From assembly GCA_963664285.2 (NCBI GenBank), contig CAXXNX010000047.1:1-64000 (forward strand): a stretch of DNA of 64,000 nucleotides, in the 5' to 3' direction. Positions 39,116-49,160 of the stretch are shown one piece after another. The translations under genes were made by a program, and so were the position numbers. Source of the stretch: JAJCYL01 sp963664285. GTDB taxonomy: Bacteria > Bacteroidota > Bacteroidia > Cytophagales > Cyclobacteriaceae. The stretch's first letter is position 1, and every line of letters starts with the position of its first letter. The notes under the pieces were generated by a model. That model was not told the origin of the DNA and searched no databases. It was given only the letters and a program-made list of their open reading frames with translations.

Positions 39116-39823
39116 ATGCCAAAATTCAAGACACGAAGCAGAGTAATGGAGATTATGGACGACTTCACTTGCGAAGGTCAGATTGTGGAACAAACGTTAC
39201 GTGAACTTGAGGTAATTAATTCAAAATTAGGTGGGAATAAGATAAGCCTACATGGGCTAATTGCGCTTTTGAATGACAAAAATGGACAGGTCTTCAAAGT
39301 GGCCGACTTGGGCTGCGGCGGAGGTGATATATTAAAATTATTTAATCATTGGGGAGAAAAGCATAACAAACATTTTGAATTAGTGGGTATAGATGCTAAT
39401 CCGTTTATCATCGACTATGCCCGAAAGAATTTAAAGGGTATTCAAAATATTTCATTCAAAACTCAAAATATTTTAACCAAAGAATTCAGAACCCAGAATT
39501 TTGACATTATCCATTGCAGTTTGTTCTTGCATCATTTTACTGAAGAAGAATTGATTTACCTATTGTCCAACTTCAAGAAACAGGCCCGCATTGGTGTAGT
39601 GATTAATGACCTCCATCGTCATTGGCTGGCCTATTATTCAATTAAAATTCTCACCAAGCTGTTTTCAAAGTCTTCCATGGTGAAATACGATGCTCCTCTT
39701 TCGGTGGCCAGGGCTTTTCGGAAAAATGAAATAATTGAGCTATTAAATCAAGCGGGCATTGAGAGGTATGAAATTAAATGGCGATGGGCGTTTCGGTGGG
39801 AAATAATTATTTCAACCGATTGA
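39116..39823 (+). CDS. class I SAM-dependent methyltransferase
   Basis: 235 residues. Motif I is VADLGCGGGDILKLF (residues about 62-76), followed by ELVGIDANPFIIDYA (motif II, acidic residue binding SAM ribose) and FDIIHCSLFLHHFTEEEL. The Cys/His stretch and the IGVVINDLHRHWLAYYSIK block resemble methyltransferases near type III polyketide or pigment genes, but no such genes are nearby. Substrate unknown. Preceded by 219 bp without features. Confidence 0.85.
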   Translation: MPKFKTRSRVMEIMDDFTCEGQIVEQTLRELEVINSKLGGNKISLHGLIALLNDKNGQVFKVADLGCGGGDILKLFNHWGEKHNKHFELVGIDANPFIIDYARKNLKGIQNISFKTQNILTKEFRTQNFDIIHCSLFLHHFTEEELIYLLSNFKKQARIGVVINDLHRHWLAYYSIKILTKLFSKSSMVKYDAPLSVARAFRKNEIIELLNQAGIERYEIKWRWAFRWEIIISTD

Positions 39824-39904
39824 GTTTCACTTTTGAAGTCCCTAATAGTCATGCAATGATTCCATGTTATTATCACTTCCCACTTTTCATGAAATTCAGA
39901 TAAT

Positions 39905-40480
39905 ATGCTTTTCAAAATGAAAACACTGGCCCTGGTAAAGGAAGGAAAAGTAAACACTGCCTTCCGAAAATGGACAAGGCCGTCGGTCAAAGAAGGGGGC
40001 ACCCTAAATACAGTAATCGGTGTGTTGAGAATTGATGGCATTGAATCTATTGAGGAGTCGCAAATAGGAGAAAAAGAATTGCTGGCAGCCGGATACCAGG
40101 ATAGAGAATCATTTTACCAGGAAGTGCTGAATTGTAATGCAGGACATCTCTTCAAAATAAGATTCCACCTCGAAGGAGAAGATCCAAGAATCGCCCTTCG
40201 AAACAGCGTTGACTTTTTGCAAGGAGAAATTTCGGAGATCAGGGAGCGATTGAGCAGGTTTGATAAAAGATCGAAAATTGGACCCTGGACAGGTGATGTA
40301 CTTCAACTGATTGCCGCCAATCCCGGAAAAAGAGCGCAAGATTTCGCTGATCAGTTAGAAGTGGAAAAAGGTTGGCTCAAAACAAATATTCGAAAGCTGA
40401 AAAATCTTGGTTTGGCCATAAGCCTGGAGACCGGCTATAAAATCTCGCCCAGAGGCCAGGTTTATATAAATAATGAATAA
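39905..40480 (+). CDS. ASCH-like domain protein with winged-helix C-terminus
   Basis: 191 residues. The first 75 (FKMKTLALVKEGKVNTAFRK, then GGTLNTVIGVLRIDGIES and EKELLAAGYQDRESFYQEV) resemble ASCH domains, which bind RNA or modified nucleotides. The C-terminal 60 (VLQLIAANPGKRAQDFADQL, then KTNIRKLKNLGLAISLETGY) look like a winged-helix DNA-binding unit. The combination suggests a nucleic-acid-binding regulator; this is inference. It ends 2 bp from the convergent fadJ. Confidence 0.6.
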   Translation: MLFKMKTLALVKEGKVNTAFRKWTRPSVKEGGTLNTVIGVLRIDGIESIEESQIGEKELLAAGYQDRESFYQEVLNCNAGHLFKIRFHLEGEDPRIALRNSVDFLQGEISEIRERLSRFDKRSKIGPWTGDVLQLIAANPGKRAQDFADQLEVEKGWLKTNIRKLKNLGLAISLETGYKISPRGQVYINNE

Positions 40481-40482
40481 CA

Positions 40483-42594
40483 TCACCGGTAAAATGTCGC
40501 TTTCTGTTCTACAAGGATCTCCGCTGGCTTAAACCGATCCCCATATTTACCTGTCAAATCATTCATTTTGCCTAACAGGTTATCAACTCCCTCCGCCTCA
40601 ATGTAACGGAAAGGCCCGCCTCGAAATGGAGGAAATCCCAGGCCAAAGACTGCGCCTATATCTCCATCCCGGGGAGATTGAATTATATTTTCCTGCAGGC
40701 AGTGAGCTGCTTCATTGATCATCATAAAAGATAGACGCTGTTGGATTTCTTCGCTTGTAAAACTCTTCCCGGCAGGGTTAATGAATTTTTGAGTCTCCGG
40801 ATTCACCTTCCCTTTAAGTTTTTTCCCTGATTGGTTATAGGCCAAAAACCCCTTCATATTCTTCCTGCCTTTAAATCCGGCCTCACTCATCTTTTCCATT
40901 AAAGAACTTGCCCTGCCACCTCGCCGTGCAAACATTTTCCCAAGATCACCTCGGTTGATATGAGCGCCCACATCAATCCCTACCTCGTCCATTAAAGTGA
41001 ATGGGCCAACAGGGAATCCAAATTTTTTCATTGCCCGGTCGATTTGTAAAATGTCCCCACCTTCTTCAAACATTAGCAAGGCTTCATTCATATAAGGAGC
41101 AAGTATCCTCGTAGTGTAAAATCCAGGCCCGTCATTGACCACGATGCAAACTTTACCTTGCCTGACCCCAACTTCCAAAGCAGTGGCAGTAACCCAATCA
41201 GCTGTTTTTGAAGTAATAATAATCTCCAGCAGCGGCATTTTGGGCACAGGTGAGAAATAGTGCATGCCCACTACATTTTCCGGTCTTTTTGCTTTTTCAG
41301 CAATTTTAGTAATGGGCAGTGACGATGTATTGGAAGCAAATACACATTGATCTGAGATTTGATCCTCAGCATCCGCCAGTACTTTATGTTTCAAGTCGAG
41401 GTCTTCAAAGACCGCTTCTATCACCACATTCGCTTTTTTAAAACCCTTAAAATCAAGGTTGGCCGTGACCCGGTTAATTAGTTTTTCGGCATCGGCATGA
41501 AGCAGTGACTTGTACTTTACTTTCTGTTGAAACGATTGCCAGATATTTTTTCGCGCCCTGGATAACATTTCGGGATTAATGTCTCGCATCAACACTTCCA
41601 GGCCATTATTAACACTTACTTCGGCAATGCCCTCACCCATCAAACCTGCACCCAAAACTCCGACTGTTCCCACTTTCTTAGCCTTGTCTTTATGAAGGTT
41701 TTTCTTAAGTGAATTCATGCCGAAAAAAATATTGATCAACTGAAACGCTGCCGGACTGGTAAGAAGCTGATCAAATAGTTCAGTCTCCTTCTTCGTGCTT
41801 TCCTCTCTATTATGGGTGGTTCCATATTTGATTGATTCAATTATTTTGGCCAGCGCCGGATAATTGCCGTAAGTTTTAGCCAGGGCAATTTGCTTTGCTT
41901 TTTTAAAAATTATATACCTGGTAATCGGATTCCCTTCAAGCAGCTTTTCGGTAAACGCCCTTTTGTCTTTCCAGTTATACTTCCCTTCGGCAATCTTTAA
42001 AGCCAGTTTGATAGCAGCGGTCAGTGGCTTCGTTCGATCAATCACTTCATCCGCCAGGCCCATTTTGTAAGCCCTATAGGCATATAAATTTTTACCTGTT
42101 AGTATGGCATCAAGTGCTTTTTGGATGCCAATTGTTTGAGGCAACCTCCTGGTTCCTCCCAAACCAGGTAGCAGGCCCAGCTTAACTTCCGGTAAGGCCA
42201 GGACAGTACTGGAGTGATTGGAAACCACTCGTCCGGCACAGGCAAGAGAAATTTCCAATCCACCTCCCCTGCAAGCACCATGGATAGCGGCAACGTAGGG
42301 TTTTTTGGAATCTTCTATCCTGTTCAACATTGCATGACCAGCCAAAGCTGTTTCCGTCGCTTCACCCGGCTTCATTTGCAAGAATCTTTCAATATCTGTA
42401 CCTGCCATAAATCCTTTTTTACGGCTGATTAACACCGCAGCCCGGATGTCAGGATCTGTTTCAATTTCCTCCATTATCGACTTGAAATACTCCTCGGTTT
42501 CGATAGTGATCTTATTCCATTCTTCACCTGGAGCATCCATCCATATTACCCCAACACTGTCTTGCTTCTCTAGTGTGAGAGGACTATTCGTCAT
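40483..42594 (-). CDS. fadJ: fatty acid oxidation multifunctional enzyme (enoyl-CoA hydratase / 3-hydroxyacyl-CoA dehydrogenase)
   Basis: 703 residues, beta-oxidation alpha subunit. The N-terminal crotonase domain has GTDIERF and HGACRGGGLEISLACAGR (oxyanion hole and catalytic region, about residues 103-120). The NAD-binding Rossmann motif is VGVLGAGLMGEGIAEV (about 307-322), followed by the dehydrogenase signature VVGMHYFSPVPKMPLLEII with its His. It hydrates enoyl-CoA and oxidises 3-hydroxyacyl-CoA in the cytoplasm; the thiolase partner is not in the window. fadJ is preferred over fadB by general similarity only. Intact over 2.1 kb. Confidence 0.9.
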   Translation of the reverse strand: MTNSPLTLEKQDSVGVIWMDAPGEEWNKITIETEEYFKSIMEEIETDPDIRAAVLISRKKGFMAGTDIERFLQMKPGEATETALAGHAMLNRIEDSKKPYVAAIHGACRGGGLEISLACAGRVVSNHSSTVLALPEVKLGLLPGLGGTRRLPQTIGIQKALDAILTGKNLYAYRAYKMGLADEVIDRTKPLTAAIKLALKIAEGKYNWKDKRAFTEKLLEGNPITRYIIFKKAKQIALAKTYGNYPALAKIIESIKYGTTHNREESTKKETELFDQLLTSPAAFQLINIFFGMNSLKKNLHKDKAKKVGTVGVLGAGLMGEGIAEVSVNNGLEVLMRDINPEMLSRARKNIWQSFQQKVKYKSLLHADAEKLINRVTANLDFKGFKKANVVIEAVFEDLDLKHKVLADAEDQISDQCVFASNTSSLPITKIAEKAKRPENVVGMHYFSPVPKMPLLEIIITSKTADWVTATALEVGVRQGKVCIVVNDGPGFYTTRILAPYMNEALLMFEEGGDILQIDRAMKKFGFPVGPFTLMDEVGIDVGAHINRGDLGKMFARRGGRASSLMEKMSEAGFKGRKNMKGFLAYNQSGKKLKGKVNPETQKFINPAGKSFTSEEIQQRLSFMMINEAAHCLQENIIQSPRDGDIGAVFGLGFPPFRGGPFRYIEAEGVDNLLGKMNDLTGKYGDRFKPAEILVEQKATFYR

Positions 42595-42665
42595 TCTGTT
42601 CTGAATTCATTATCCCCAATTCACTATATTTAATTATAGCCCACATGTAAGAGTAAGATAATTGA

Positions 42666-43488
42666 GTGCTTAGAATCGATTATTTATATCAATCAAATAT
42701 AGTCTCCGCTCTTCTTATATCTTCCGAATATCAGGAAATGTATACAGAAAAGGATTACAACCATTTTACTTCTGTTTCCTTTCCCATTAAATCTTGCTTC
42801 AGATATAAATCCGGTCGATTTGATCAAACGATTGATACCAACGACGTTCTAATTGAAGCTGGGGATATTGAATTTCAGGTATTTAAATTCCCTACACTCA
42901 CTCATGATGTTACTGATGTTACGCTCTCCTTTTCAACTTTTGAGAGATCATCCTATCCTGGCAAATGGAGTTCTAAAACAACACAAACTATAGAACGACT
43001 GAAACGCACCCCACAAATTGAGTTTCTATTGCGAACATTTCTAGCTGCATATTCAAAAACAAGTCAACTGTTTATTGATGAATTACTCCACGAAATTCTC
43101 TTTCAAATTGTTCCGGATCTTCAATCAACAACATCGAAATCATACGATTCAAATCCATGGCAAAGTGCCAAAATAGATGCTGCTAAAGACTACATTTATA
43201 CTTATAGTCCTGGGATCTTCGGATGCAGGATCTTTCAGCTATTGCCAATACTAGCTTATTTCATTTCACCAGAATTTTCAAACAAAAAACGGGGTTCTCT
43301 CCACATGAATACCTTGTAGCTGTGAGACTAGAAAAAGCCAAGCGATTACTTGCTAGGGGAGAAAAAGTAACACTCACGGCATTTGAAATTGGTTTAATAG
43401 CCTTGAAAATTTTTCATACGCTTTTAAGAATAGAACCGGTATTTCTCCATCCCAATACAAGAAGAGCAAGATTTCTAAAATAAATTAA
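42666..43488 (+). pseudogene. AraC family transcriptional regulator, two frameshifts
   Basis: An N-terminal effector-like domain (AGDIEFQVFKFPTLTHDV, IEFLLRTFLAAYSKTSQLF) runs to KDYIYTY. A shift near 43215 is needed to reach the DNA-binding part MQDLSAIANTSLFHFTRIFK and FSPHEYLVAVRLEKAKRLL (first HTH). A second shift near 43393 (a missing T in GGTTTAAT) leads to NSLENFSYAFKNRTGISPSQ (second HTH) and a stop at 43486-43488. The arrangement is that of AraC/XylS regulators of about 275 residues. Inactive as read. Confidence 0.82.
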
Positions 43489-43529
43489 TTGCTTAATACT
43501 CATATTTACCCAACGTAATTTTGAATTGA

Positions 43530-43996
43530 ATGAGGTTAATCGGTTTAATTTCGGTTATGATTATTGTGAGTACTAACCCTCATGTACAAAATGATATCCC
43601 TCATTTAACAGGACAGCCTGAAGAAGAAGTATTAGCAGTTATAAAGCAATGGAATGAATCCTTTGAGTCAAATAATTCTGAAGAATACTTTAGTTATATT
43701 CACGATGACATTACTCTTTTTGTGCCGTCATCTCCCTACCGAATAGATGGGAAAACGGATGACAGGGAAGAATTTGAATGGTCATTGAACAAAGGGCGTT
43801 CCCGGGTAAGTTTGTTTCAAGAGCTGCAACCCACGGTGCAAATGCTCAGTAATATATCGGCAATTGTAACTTATCACAATCGGGGGATATATGGGTCTAA
43901 AGAGCAAGAGCAAATGAATTAACTGAAGAGACCAATGTGCTTATCAAGGAACACGATGAATGAATCATCCACATCCATGTATCCAAGGTAAAATGA
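43530..43996 (+). pseudogene. SnoaL/NTF2-like protein, frameshift plus nonsense
   Basis: Signal-like N-terminus, then VLAVIKQWNESFESNNSEEY and YIHDDITLFVPSSPYRIDGK, a SnoaL-like cone fold. The first frame stops at 43922. The adjacent frame continues NELTEETNVLIKEHDE, has a TGA where Trp is expected (pattern DEWIIHIHVS), and ends with HVSKVK at 43994-43996. Two lesions. The restored stop overlaps the GNAT start as ATGA, which supports the reconstruction. Confidence 0.7.
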
Positions 43997-44559
43997 TAAA
44001 TTTCAAACCACTTAATAACGAAACATGGTCTGATTTGCAAAACCTATTTGGTGAGAAGGGCGCTTGCGGTGGGTGCTGGTGCATGCTATGGCGACTTACA
44101 CATAAAGAATTTGGGCATAGCAAGGGTATGGTGAACAAATTGAAACTACACAATTTAATTATAATTAAGCATGAAGTGCCCCTTGGAGTGTTGGCATTCG
44201 ACAATGGAATTCCCATTGGCTGGTGCTCTGTTGCGCCTAGATCATCATTTATTAGACTGGAGAGTTCAAGATTATTCAAGAAGTTTGACAATAGATCCGT
44301 TTGGAGTATTACTTGCTCGTTTGTTGATAAAAATTACAGGCGAAAAAGTTTGTCTATAAAACTCATACGAGAAGCCACTTCATTTGCATTTAATCATGGT
44401 ACTTCTATCGTTGAAGCTTACCCCATAATACCCAAAATAAATGAAATGCCCTCGGCTTTTGCTTGGATAGGGTTTGTCAATTCCTTTAAAAAGGCCGGAT
44501 TTCAAAAAGTTGCTCAACCTTCTGAAACACGCTTTATCATGCGGATAGAAAATCATTGA
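43993..44559 (+). CDS. GNAT family acetyltransferase with Cys-rich N-terminus
   Basis: 188 residues from the ATG at 43993; an upstream ATG at 43960 would add 11 residues that belong to the preceding pseudogene. The N-terminus carries GACGGCWCMLWRL, the CxxCWC pattern of a distinct GNAT subfamily. GIPIGWCSVAPRSSF and SFVDKNYRRKSLSIKLIREA form the acetyl-CoA-binding region. The usual QxxGxG/A loop is replaced by YRRKSLS, so catalysis may be weakened. Substrate unknown. Confidence 0.7.
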   Translation: MINFKPLNNETWSDLQNLFGEKGACGGCWCMLWRLTHKEFGHSKGMVNKLKLHNLIIIKHEVPLGVLAFDNGIPIGWCSVAPRSSFIRLESSRLFKKFDNRSVWSITCSFVDKNYRRKSLSIKLIREATSFAFNHGTSIVEAYPIIPKINEMPSAFAWIGFVNSFKKAGFQKVAQPSETRFIMRIENH

Positions 44560-44639
44560 TAGGGATTAAACTCCATTTGAATAATCGATTTTACATTGAT
44601 CATTCATTTAAATAAATCACCACATCTTTCATTACAAAT

Positions 44640-44719
44640 GTAAGTTCAAGTAATAAGTGCAATTTTCCTTTGTAGCACTTGCTTTGCGTTTAGGTAATTA
44701 AATTTTCTAACAGGGCGTT
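44640..44719 (+). mobile_element. IS30 end remnant truncating an amidohydrolase
   Basis: 80 bp identical or nearly so to the left end of IS30 at 16897, starting GTAAGTTCAAGTAATAAGTG and ending at AACAGGGCGTT. Its inner edge is fused to the amidohydrolase gene, supplying the last residues and stop of that frame. No second IS30 end exists nearby, indicating deletion. Confidence 0.88.
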
Positions 44720-45859
44720 ATCAATCGTACCTAATTGCTTTTCCAGGTGAAATGTCCCGGCATTGCCAGAAGTAGCAGCTACCAATACTTCAATAGGCTT
44801 CATTCCGTACTCTACCATCATTTCTAGCTCTCTAACATTATCACCATGAGGGTATACACCCACATCACTTCCAAAGCACATTTTGACACCTGATTCTAAT
44901 GCCATTTTAAAGCTTTGTTTTTTATTTACAATCCTTTCCGGATCCGGATCCGAACCCTTTTTCCAACCATTATACTGCAGAATTGCATCCCCGGCGGCTA
45001 GAGTAGGGCAAAAAGTGACATTGTTCACCCTCATCAAATCAAAAACTTCCTTAGTGCCTCCATCACCGTGTTCAATGGTCTTCACTCCAGCAAGAGTTGC
45101 TCTCCTCATGCCTTTAACCGTGGCGGCATGGGCAACCACATATCTTCCGCTACTTTCAGCGACTTTCACCATAAGTGCAATTTCATCCTGGGTAAAAGTT
45201 GGTCTGGCTTCCCCATTAGGGCCCCATCGATAATCTGCATAAACTTTAATAAAATCCGCTCCCTTGCCAATCTGATTACGCACTACCTTTATAATATCGT
45301 CATAGCCATTAGCTGTTTCAGCACCAAGAGGTACTTTTACGCCGTCATGGAATCCTTTGGGTCCATAACTGCCGGTTGCAACAATGGCCGGTCCCGCTAC
45401 AATTAATCTTGGTCCGGGGATCACACCTTTATTTATTGCTTGTTTGACGCCCACATCAAGATATCCGGCTCCTTCAGAGCCAAGATCTCTCATGGTAGTT
45501 ATTCCAGCCATCAATGAAGCCTTTACATGGTTGGCTGCCCGAACTGCTCTCTCAGCATGCGATTCAACCAAAACCTGGTCATTCCAGGATGTTTCATTGT
45601 AAGGATGCAATAGAATATGGGAATGTCCTTCTATCAAGCCTGGTAAAAGGGTCAACCCTGATAGTTTGATTTCGCTAAATTCTTTGCCATTACTTAATCC
45701 GGACTCCTTTCCTGCATAAGTAATTCTATTGCCCTCCACTAAAACTACCCAATCTTGCATTTGTGTCCCGTCGAACACCCGGTCAGGTCGAAGTAAAGTT
45801 TGTGCTTCAGTTAAATAAAGCACACCCGACAATGATATTAATGTTAACAGGCTTTTCAT
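44690..45859 (-). pseudogene. Xaa-Pro dipeptidase-like amidohydrolase, C-terminally truncated by IS30
   Basis: Secreted metal-dependent hydrolase (signal peptide MKSLLTLISLSGVLYLTEAQ, start ATG at 45859). LLPGLIEGHSHILLHP carries the HxH metal site, ADFIKVYADYRWGPNGE the bridging Lys, VVAHAATVKGM and KTIEHGDG the metal histidines, and MCFGSDVGVYPHG the catalytic Asp. The native frame stops at QLGTID; the following nine residues (NALLENLIT) are IS30 sequence. The conserved last 40 or so residues (the LADLI-type beta-sandwich strand) are lost. All catalytic residues remain, but folding is doubtful. Confidence 0.82.
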
Positions 45860-45883
45860 GGAAGACAATTTATTGAAAATAAT

Positions 45884-46957
45884 AGCTAAGTTCTAATTAT
45901 AACAGCATTTTGTTTAAATAGCTCATACAGATGATAGGCTTGATCCGTTAATAGCATAGTCAGAAACCATTGTTTCAAAGTTGTTTTACTCTCTCTTATT
46001 CGGTCAGCATAAGCATACCAATTCAGGTAGTTTTGCAAATATTTGGAACTGACACCATTGAATGGGCGTAAGAATGTCCTAAGTTGAGTGTGAATATTGT
46101 TTACTTTTTGCAGATGGATTGTTTTATCATCTCTATCCACATGATCTTTGGCCAATAGCGCTTTGTGCTTTATGGGAGGGGTTGTCTTTGGCAAAAGCCT
46201 TATAAGAAGGGTGCTTATCTGTAATCAAGGTTGCACCGTAGGCCAACTTCCCATCCAATGCCTTTGAAATTTCTTCTTTGCTCAGCCGTTTTGATGCGAC
46301 AGCTTTAAGGTACTTCTCCCCCTTGCGTTCAACCGCTGTTACTACCTGGACAACTGTGACCTCTTCCTTTCCCATATTCCGTATGAAATCGTTTCCCCTC
46401 TTTCTTGCTGCCCTATCTAAATTTCGACTGCCCTTGTTGTTAAGTGCCAGTTCCAATTCATCACATTCTACTTCCGAGGATAACTGTTCGGGAACAAACT
46501 CATTTAGTGAACTCCAATATCTTATGCCGCCAGTCGAAGCTTGTCTGGATGCTTATTCCGATTTGTTTTGCTATCTTTTTTATCGGCATGCCCTGCTCCA
46601 TGCAGCGCAGATAAGATTGCCATTTTGATTTAAGCTTGATGTCATACAAAGGTGTCCCTGTTGTTTCACTGTACCATCTTTTACATTCATTGCACTGATA
46701 CATCTGCACACCTTTTTGTCTGCCCCTCTTATATACCTTCTCGCTTGTGCAATTTGGACAGGGTTTCTTCTTTCTTTTCTCTGCTATTTGTTGTTGAGCG
46801 GCAATCAATACTTTGCCTTGTAATTCCTGCTCCTGGAGCAACTCATCCAACAATTCGGTTTGGGAACTTATCGGCAATTGTGCAAATAAATTTTTGATCT
46901 CTTGACTTGACATCATATAGCGAAGATAATAATTACTGTGTTATTTAGAACTTAGCC
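45884..46957 (-). mobile_element. IS1595-like insertion sequence, copy D
   Basis: 1074 bp with the standard ends and an exact duplication AAAATAAT (45876-45883 and 46958-46965). It lies 24 bp upstream of the amidohydrolase start, probably cutting its promoter. Its length equals the ancestral 1075 bp plus two inserted bases minus a 3-bp deletion near the transposase start. Confidence 0.94.
45886..46916 (-). pseudogene. IS1595-like transposase, two frameshifts
   Basis: Same protein as the intact copy at 35900-36928. One extra base near 46515 breaks the frame after WRHKILE, and another near 46175 breaks it after KAFAKDNPS. Motifs are otherwise conserved. The second codon is changed, so it starts MMSSQ instead of MISSQ. 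Confidence 0.9.
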
Positions 46958-47130
46958 AAAATAATTAAGCCTGCTTTGTCAAATTAAGATTTTCGCCATG
47001 TTTACATGTCTTCCCTAATAGTTTTCAGCACAAATATTGGCCAAGAAACAAAACAGGTGTTGTAATGTAAATGAACTAGTAGGATTAAGTTCTAATTAAT
47101 TAATTTGGTTATTCCTTTTCACATTAACCA

Positions 47131-49026
47131 ATGAAACTACTATCTCTTTGCCTGCTTTTAGTTGTCAGCTTTTTTTCTTTTTATACAAACGCCCAGGATA
47201 AATTTCGGGTTGGGATTATCGAATACAAATCTCGGGGAAAAGTAGACCAAACCTTTACTCCTCTAATGGAGCACGTAGCAACACAGATCGGAACCAGTTC
47301 TCAGTTGGAAATTGTAGATGAAAATGACCTGGGATTCAGGTTAAATCGTGGAGATTTCGACATTGGTATATTTACTGTCTTCCCTTATTTAAAAGCCAAA
47401 ATTGATTTCCCTGAAATTTCGGTCTTTGCCACACATATGGTACAAGGTAAAGAATATTACAATGGCTATATTTTGACAACACCTGAAATTGAGCACTTTT
47501 CAGATCTTAAAGAATCTAAATTTCTCTTCGTCAAACAAACATCAACTTCCGGGTTTAAGGTTCCAAATGGTATCTTGACTGAGAACAATATCGACATTGA
47601 TGCCGGGTATTTGAATTATACATTCTCGGGCGACCACACAACTTCACTTTTGGCGTTAGACTCTGGTCTGGTAGATGCAATTGCAGTTGATGATCGTCGT
47701 TTCAAAGCATATACTGTACTAAATAAACCTCAATTCAATATACTGTCTGAATTTGTTGTCCCTTATCATGCGTATGTGTTTGCCCCCGGACTTACCGCTG
47801 AACGAAGAGAGGAATTGAAAAATGTGCTCTTTAATGCTCATAAAGATCCGGAGGCAAGACCGCTATTTGATAACCCTTTGGATGTAACACAGATCGTTCC
47901 AAAGGACGACAATTATTACAACGAACTCCGGAGATATATGCGGATTGTTCGTGTAAAGCCCTCCGTAGTTGTTGGTATAAATCCCACGGAAAATGCCATG
48001 GAAATTCTGGATAACAAAGATTTAATATTACTTCTGGAGGGCAGAATACAGCAGGAATTGCAAAACAGTCACCGATTTGGGAACGTACTAATTGAGGAGG
48101 GAGATGCAACATACAAATGTATTGTAGACCTGTTTTCAACTGAGGAAGGAATCTTCAATTATCAAATAAAACTGAATAATAAATTTATCGGTGACGGTGA
48201 AATTGAGGTTGAGAATTTTCGAAAGCAAATGCCTATTGAGTTTTCACAATGGTTATTGAAGAGTCTTCCCCTCACTACAGAACTTCTCTTTAATGGAGAA
48301 GACTGGTTTATCACATATGGAACCGATGATGGAATTACCGGAACAGACTATCAATTTGATGTAGGCCACCCTAATGGTCAAAGTATTTCTCTTGATAAAC
48401 AGGAAATTCAATTGACAACTTCACTCAACATTTTTTTTTAAAAAGAATACTGAATTTACAAAAAATGCGCCGGTTGCAATAACCTACAAACGCCGATTGG
48501 TCAGTCAAGTGTTTTGTATTCAGGAAATGAGGAGGTAGCAAATAATTACAACATATTCAGCAAGGACTTTTGGAAGGGGTCAGGTCTCTGGGACAAAATC
48601 GGACTGATTGGAGGTATTTTGGTAGCCCTGGCATCTGCTATTATTGGTAAGATCCTTTCTAACAGAAAAAAACAACGATTTAAAAACATACTCTACCAGA
48701 CTAACGATCTGATCAAAGAATACGTCGAGGGTCATTACAAGTTAGAAACCCGATTAATTGAACAGAAGGAATTGATCAGCCATGCGCTGGAAGAAGGAAA
48801 TATTAATGAGAATCAATTTTTGATCCTCAAAAATCGAATAGAGGACATGCAGTCTTTAATCGAAATTCGGCATCAGAAAGGAGATATTAATTTGGGTGAT
48901 AAACAGGCTGAAGAAATTAAAAACATCATTAGCGACAGAAAAATCACAGAACGAGAGTTCTCCAGGATTATGAGTATCATTAAAAAAAGCACCATACAAA
49001 CAACCAGTCAGACAAATGACAATTAA
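47131..49026 (+). pseudogene. PhnD-like periplasmic receptor with TM and coiled-coil tail, split by two frameshifts
   Basis: A signal peptide (MKLLSLCLLLVVSFFSFYTN) precedes a PhnD-type phosphonate/phosphate-binding fold of about 280 residues (KFRVGIIEYKSRGKVDQTF, RGDFDIGIFTVFPYL, SGDHTTSLLALDSGLVDAIA). A further domain of about 150 residues ends the first frame at 48441 in a run of T. The next frame reads KKNTEFTKNAPVAITYKRR and a second shift near 48498 gives GQSSVLYSGNEEVANNYNIF. A TM helix (IGLIGGILVALASAIIGKIL) and a charged coiled coil follow, to 49026. I infer one ancestral gene. Two separate genes (47131-48441 and 48514-49026) is the alternative. Confidence 0.6.
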
Positions 49027-49160
49027 GGACGCCTCTAAAAACCCCATCCGGTCTCAGCATTATAGAGAAACATCCAATCAAGGCAGATGTTCTTTGACGT
49101 TGGGCTACGGTGAAGCTTATTTAACGAAGTGTGGTGTTTATAGGGTTTCTGGTGGTGCCC

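Noticed and set aside
48418..48520. Programmed frameshift at the T-run in the PhnD-like gene
   Set aside because: Two separate shifts in opposite contexts are needed, and other genes nearby show ordinary decay, so a programmed event is not supported.
49027..49160. Inverted repeat in the gap between the PhnD-like gene and the symporter
   Set aside because: Only short, poorly matched arms (around AAACCC and GGGTTT) are present; too weak to call beyond a possible bidirectional terminator.
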